DNA of 64,000 nt from Klebsiella grimontii. Its GTDB lineage: Bacteria; Pseudomonadota; Gammaproteobacteria; Enterobacterales; Enterobacteriaceae. The position numbers and the translations under genes were made by a program. Positions 60,711 through 64,000 of this stretch are shown in pieces; positions within the stretch are counted from its first letter, which is position 1; each line of letters opens with the position of its first letter. The notes below the pieces were generated by a model. That model saw nothing but the letters and a program-made list of their open reading frames with translations. It ran no database searches and was not told the origin of the DNA. Where the stretch lies: positions 248,001 to 312,000 of the forward strand of contig NZ_FZTC01000022.1 in assembly GCF_900200035.1 (NCBI RefSeq), in the 5' to 3' direction.

Positions 60711-60782
60711 GTGAAATATTTTTTAATGGGCATTTCTTTTATGGTCATCGTTTGGGCCGGGACTTTCGCCCTGATGATCTAG
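60711..60782 (+). CDS. ypdK: Small membrane peptide YpdK
   Basis: 23 residues starting at GTG 60711 with a GGAG site, stop TAG at 60780-60782. The product begins MKYFLMGISFMVIV and ends AGTFALMI, a single hydrophobic helix. It matches the E. coli 23-residue membrane peptide YpdK except at one position as I recall it. The position just before the alaC terminator is also conserved. Function unknown; such peptides insert in the inner membrane. Confidence 0.85.
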   Translation: MKYFLMGISFMVIVWAGTFALMI

Positions 60783-60794
60783 CTGTAACGGTGT

Positions 60795-60827
60795 TAAAAA
60801 AAGGAGCCTCTCGGCTCCTTTTTTTAT
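60795..60827. terminator. Bidirectional terminator between ypdK and alaC
   Basis: Stem AAGGAGCC/GGCTCCTT with a TCTC loop, flanked by an A-run and a T7 run. It serves ypdK on the plus strand and alaC on the minus strand. Confidence 0.93.
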
Positions 60828-62062
60828 TCGTTGCTTTCGCTGGTTAGCTTCGTCGATGCGGGCAGCAGTCCGTCTGCACGGAACATGGATTTAATACCGC
60901 GCACCGCCTGGCGGATACGATCGCGATTCTCAATTAAAGCGAAGCGTACGTGGGTATCGCCATAATCCCCGAAGCCGATACCCGGCGAAACGCAGACTTT
61001 AGCATCCTGCAGCAGCTTTTTAGCGAACTCCAGCGAGCCCATCGCCGCATACTGTTCAGGGATCTTCGCCCATACATACATTGACGCCTTCGGACATTCC
61101 ACCATCCATCCGGCCTCATGCAGCCCTTTCACCAGCACATCGCGACGGCGCTTATACTGCTCGGCAATGTCGCGAACGCACTGCTGATCGCCTTCAAGCG
61201 CCGCAATGGCTGCAACCTGTAGAGGGGTGAAGGTGCCGTAGTCGTGGTAGCTTTTAATACGCGCCAGCGCATTAACCAACGTTTTGTTGCCAACCATAAA
61301 GCCGATACGCCAGCCCGCCATATTGTAGCTTTTCGATAGCGTAAAGAATTCGACGGCGACATCTCGCGCACCGGGAACCTGCATAATAGAGGGCGCTTTC
61401 CAGCCATCATAAACAATATCGGCGTAGGCCAGATCGTGCACAACCAGTACGTCATAACGCTTCGCCAGCGCCACGACCTTCTCAAAGAACTCCAGTTCGA
61501 CGCACTGCGCGGTCGGGTTGGAAGGGAAACCGAGGATCATCATTTTCGGCTTCGGGTAACTCTCACGAATGGCGCGCTCAAGCTCGTTAAAGAAATCTAC
61601 GCCTTCAACCAGAGGTACCGAGCGCACCTGGGCTCCGGCGATCACCGCACCGTAAATGTGAATAGGATAGCTGGGATTGGGCACCAGTACGGTGTCGCCA
61701 TGGTCAAGCGTCGCCAGCATCAGATGCGCCAGGCCCTCTTTTGAACCAATGGTCACTATCGCTTCTGATTCCGGATCGATCTCAACGTTATAACGCTCTT
61801 GATACCAACGTGAAATCGCCCGGCGCAGGCGCGGAATTCCGCGAGAGGTGGAATAGCCGTGCGTATCGGGACGCTGGGCAACGGTGCATAGCTTCTCGAC
61901 GATATGCGGCGGGGTCGCGCCATCGGGGTTACCCATGCTGAAATCAATAATATCTTCGCCGCGGCGTCGCGCAGCCATTTTCAGTTCAGCGGTGATATTA
62001 AAAACGTACGGGGGGAGACGATCGATACGCGTAAAACGGCGTTCAGGACTGAATTCAGCCAT
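60824..62062 (-). CDS. alaC: Glutamate-pyruvate aminotransferase AlaC
   Basis: 412-residue PLP enzyme that makes alanine from pyruvate and glutamate, the second such enzyme in this window besides AlaA. The Schiff-base lysine is in [16 protein letters not shown], the aspartate in [11 protein letters not shown], and the substrate loop in GFPSNPTAQ. The length equals E. coli AlaC. It is divergent from pyrS. Its last codons overlap the T-run of the terminator region. Confidence 0.97.
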   Translation of the reverse strand: MAEFSPERRFTRIDRLPPYVFNITAELKMAARRRGEDIIDFSMGNPDGATPPHIVEKLCTVAQRPDTHGYSTSRGIPRLRRAISRWYQERYNVEIDPESEAIVTIGSKEGLAHLMLATLDHGDTVLVPNPSYPIHIYGAVIAGAQVRSVPLVEGVDFFNELERAIRESYPKPKMMILGFPSNPTAQCVELEFFEKVVALAKRYDVLVVHDLAYADIVYDGWKAPSIMQVPGARDVAVEFFTLSKSYNMAGWRIGFMVGNKTLVNALARIKSYHDYGTFTPLQVAAIAALEGDQQCVRDIAEQYKRRRDVLVKGLHEAGWMVECPKASMYVWAKIPEQYAAMGSLEFAKKLLQDAKVCVSPGIGFGDYGDTHVRFALIENRDRIRQAVRGIKSMFRADGLLPASTKLTSESNE

Positions 62063-62441
62063 AGATTCCTCGGATTAACGTTAGCGCCCGGACCGTCCGA
62101 GCGACGCTGCTGCATGTGCAGCACGTTTAGAAAATAACCCGAAAAAATTCCCGCTGTCGAGGGGAAAGGCAAAAAAAAATTCTGGCGTTAAAAACGGGCA
62201 TCAATTCAGCAAAATAGGGCAGCAATGTTCTTTACCCACCTCGCTTAACTCATTAAAATTAACATATTGATATCTATAATTTTACTTGAATCATTTCTCA
62301 TCGGTAGACGCTGTTGAATCTCAGGCCTTTATCATTAATCCCCTTTTATTTGTAATACTTTTCCCTATTCATCCCTTCAGCTGGCCTTCTGCCGCGAGGT
62401 TTTCTATCATATTGCTTTCTCGCGATTAACACGGCGCACAC
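62063..62441. promoter_or_regulatory. Divergent alaC / pyrS promoter region
   Basis: 379 bp without a gene, AT-rich in its right half. It holds the promoters of alaC (minus) and pyrS (plus). A perfect hairpin TGCTGCA-TG-TGCAGCA at 62108-62123 lies in the alaC leader, about 46 bp upstream of its start, and could affect alaC mRNA; its role is unknown. Confidence 0.55.
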
Positions 62442-64000
62442 ATGCACGAAATATTTACTATGCTGCTGGCGGTTTTTGACCGTGCGGCATTAATGCTGAT
62501 TTGTCTCTTTTTCCTCATTCGCCTGCGCCTGTTTCGTGAACTTCTGCATAAATCCGCGCATACGCCAAAAGAGCTGCTGGCCGTTACCGCGATCTTCTCT
62601 CTCTTTGCCCTGTTCAGTACCTGGTCAGGCGTACCGGTCGAAGGATCGCTGGTCAACGTGCGTATTATCGCAGTCATGTCCGGCGGGATCCTATTCGGTC
62701 CCTGGGTTGGGGCGATTGTCGGCGCGATCGCCGGGATACATCGCTACCTGATCGATATCGATGGCGTCACCGCCGTCCCCTGTTTTATTACCAGCATCGT
62801 CGCCGGTCTGCTCTCCGGTTTTATCAGTCGTAAAGTACCGAAAGCGCAGCGCTGGAAAGCGGGGATCCTCGCCGGGATGCTATGTGAGACGTTAACCATG
62901 ATCCTCGTGGTCGTATGGGCGCCTTCGTTGGCGTTGGGGATCGATATCGTGTCAAAAATCGGTATTCCGATGATCCTCGGCAGCGTATGTATCGGCTTTA
63001 TCGTTTTGCTGGTGCAGAGCGTTGAGGGAGAAAAGGAAGCCAGCGCCGCCCGCCAGGCAAAACTGGCGCTCGACATCGCCAACAAAACGCTACCGCTGTT
63101 TCGCCACGTCAATAGCGAGTCCCTGCGTCAGGTATGCGATATTATCCGCCGCGATATCAATGCCGATGCTGTCGCCATTACCAATACCCAGCAGGTGATG
63201 GCCTACGTCGGTGTCGGGGAAATCAACTACCGCGATAACGACGACGTTATCAGCCCGACGACGCAGCAGGCGATCCGCTATGGAAAAATCATTATCAAAA
63301 ACAATGATGAAGCTCATCGGACGCCGGAAATACACTCCATGCTGGTCATTCCGCTGTGGGAAAAAGGCGTCGTCACCGGTACGCTAAAAATCTATTACTG
63401 CCACGCGCACCGCATCACCTCTTCATTGCAGGAAATGGCGATTGGCCTGTCGCAAATCATCTCCACGCAGCTGGAGGTCTCCCGCGCTGAACAGCTCCGA
63501 GAAATGGCCAATAAAGCCGAACTGCGCGCGCTGCAGAGTAAAATTAATCCCCATTTCTTATTTAATGCCCTGAACGCCATTTCGTCGTCGATTCGCATGA
63601 ATCCAGACACCGCGCGTCAGCTAATTTTTAATTTGTCGCGCTATTTACGCTACAACATTGAATTAAAAGATGATGAACAAATAGATATCAAAAGGGAGCT
63701 GTATCAAATCAAGGATTATATTGCGATTGAACAGGCTCGCTTCGGCGATAAGCTGACGGTGATTTATGATATTGATGATGAAGTCAGTTTTATGATCCCC
63801 AGCCTGCTTATTCAGCCGCTGGTGGAGAATGCTATCGTCCACGGAATTCAGCCCTGCAAAGGAAAAGGCGTGGTGACCATCGGCATTAATGAGTGCGGGA
63901 ATCGAGTACGGATTAGCGTTCGCGATACGGGGAACGGTATCGACCCCGCGGTGGTAGCAAGGGTAGAAGCTGACGAAATGCCGGGAAATAAAATCGGTTT
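62442..64000 (+). CDS. pyrS: Pyruvate-sensing histidine kinase PyrS (YpdA), 3' end outside the window
   Basis: About 519 codons visible of a roughly 565-residue LytS-type sensor kinase. Order: 5TM-LYT membrane domain (about residues 10-190, including [20 protein letters not shown]), a GAF-like domain (about 220-345), the His-kinase motif [19 protein letters not shown] and the start of the ATPase domain with [14 protein letters not shown]. In E. coli PyrS (YpdA) with PyrR (YpdB) senses pyruvate and controls yhjX. ATG 62442 gives the E. coli start MHEIF; the ribosome binding site is weak. It is cut by the right window edge. Confidence 0.95.
   Translation, partial: MHEIFTMLLAVFDRAALMLICLFFLIRLRLFRELLHKSAHTPKELLAVTAIFSLFALFSTWSGVPVEGSLVNVRIIAVMSGGILFGPWVGAIVGAIAGIHRYLIDIDGVTAVPCFITSIVAGLLSGFISRKVPKAQRWKAGILAGMLCETLTMILVVVWAPSLALGIDIVSKIGIPMILGSVCIGFIVLLVQSVEGEKEASAARQAKLALDIANKTLPLFRHVNSESLRQVCDIIRRDINADAVAITNTQQVMAYVGVGEINYRDNDDVISPTTQQAIRYGKIIIKNNDEAHRTPEIHSMLVIPLWEKGVVTGTLKIYYCHAHRITSSLQEMAIGLSQIISTQLEVSRAEQLREMANKAELRALQSKINPHFLFNALNAISSSIRMNPDTARQLIFNLSRYLRYNIELKDDEQIDIKRELYQIKDYIAIEQARFGDKLTVIYDIDDEVSFMIPSLLIQPLVENAIVHGIQPCKGKGVVTIGINECGNRVRISVRDTGNGIDPAVVARVEADEMPGNKIG

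Overview
The window is a chromosomal segment from a member of the Enterobacteriaceae. Gene order follows the Escherichia coli/Salmonella backbone from nuoC to the alaC/pyrS (ypdA) pair almost gene for gene, and the proteins match my memory of their E. coli counterparts closely in length and sequence. High GC in coding regions, a PTS/split-transketolase cluster beside pta, and the absence of yfcC and of the yfcI-type transposase suggest Klebsiella/Raoultella or a close relative. That genus call is an inference and could be wrong.

Layout: 1-1860, start of the nuo operon (nuoC partial, nuoB, nuoA), with its long regulatory region up to lrhA. 2512-9903, lrhA, alaA, yfbR, yfbS, hxpA (yfbT), yfbU, yfbV. 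10240-13663, ackA-pta (acetate overflow and acetyl phosphate). 13710-18947, an accessory carbohydrate module: PTS IIA, IIB and IIC of the ascorbate (UlaA) type, a transketolase split into N- and C-terminal subunits, and a divergent LacI/GntR-type regulator whose promoter region carries two near-identical palindromes and a CRP-like site. 18950-22998, yfcD, yfcE, yfcF, yfcG, folX, yfcH. 23216-24594, a small accessory patch with a HicA-like protein, a helix-turn-helix partner and a GNAT acetyltransferase. 24636-28705, the histidine and lysine/arginine/ornithine ABC transporter (hisP, hisM, hisQ, hisJ, argT) with a sigma-54-type promoter and an NtrC-like site before argT. 28997-34876, ubiX, purF, cvpA (PurR box), dedD, folC, accD. 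35071-38782, dedA, truA, usg, pdxB. 38893-49963, flk, yfcJ, fabB, mnmC, yfcL, epmC, yfcA, mepA, aroC, prmB, smrB. 49984-58293, sixA, fadJ, fadI, yfcZ, fadL (FadR boxes), mlaA, yfdC. 58367-60710, tRNA-Arg(CCU), without an encoded CCA, followed by about 2.3 kb of AT-rich foreign-looking DNA holding one unrecognised gene. 60711-64000, the 23-residue membrane peptide gene ypdK, alaC, and the 5' part of the sensor kinase gene pyrS (ypdA).

Functionally most of the window is housekeeping: respiration, acetate metabolism, fatty-acid synthesis and degradation (accD, fabB, fadL, fadI, fadJ), cofactor and nucleotide synthesis (folC, folX, pdxB, ubiX, purF, aroC), RNA and ribosome modification (truA, mnmC, prmB, epmC, smrB) and nitrogen-controlled amino-acid uptake. 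The parts most worth a second look are the PTS-transketolase operon, the HicA-like/HTH pair and the tRNA-Arg-associated island scar. No CRISPR array, complete insertion sequence or intact prophage was seen.
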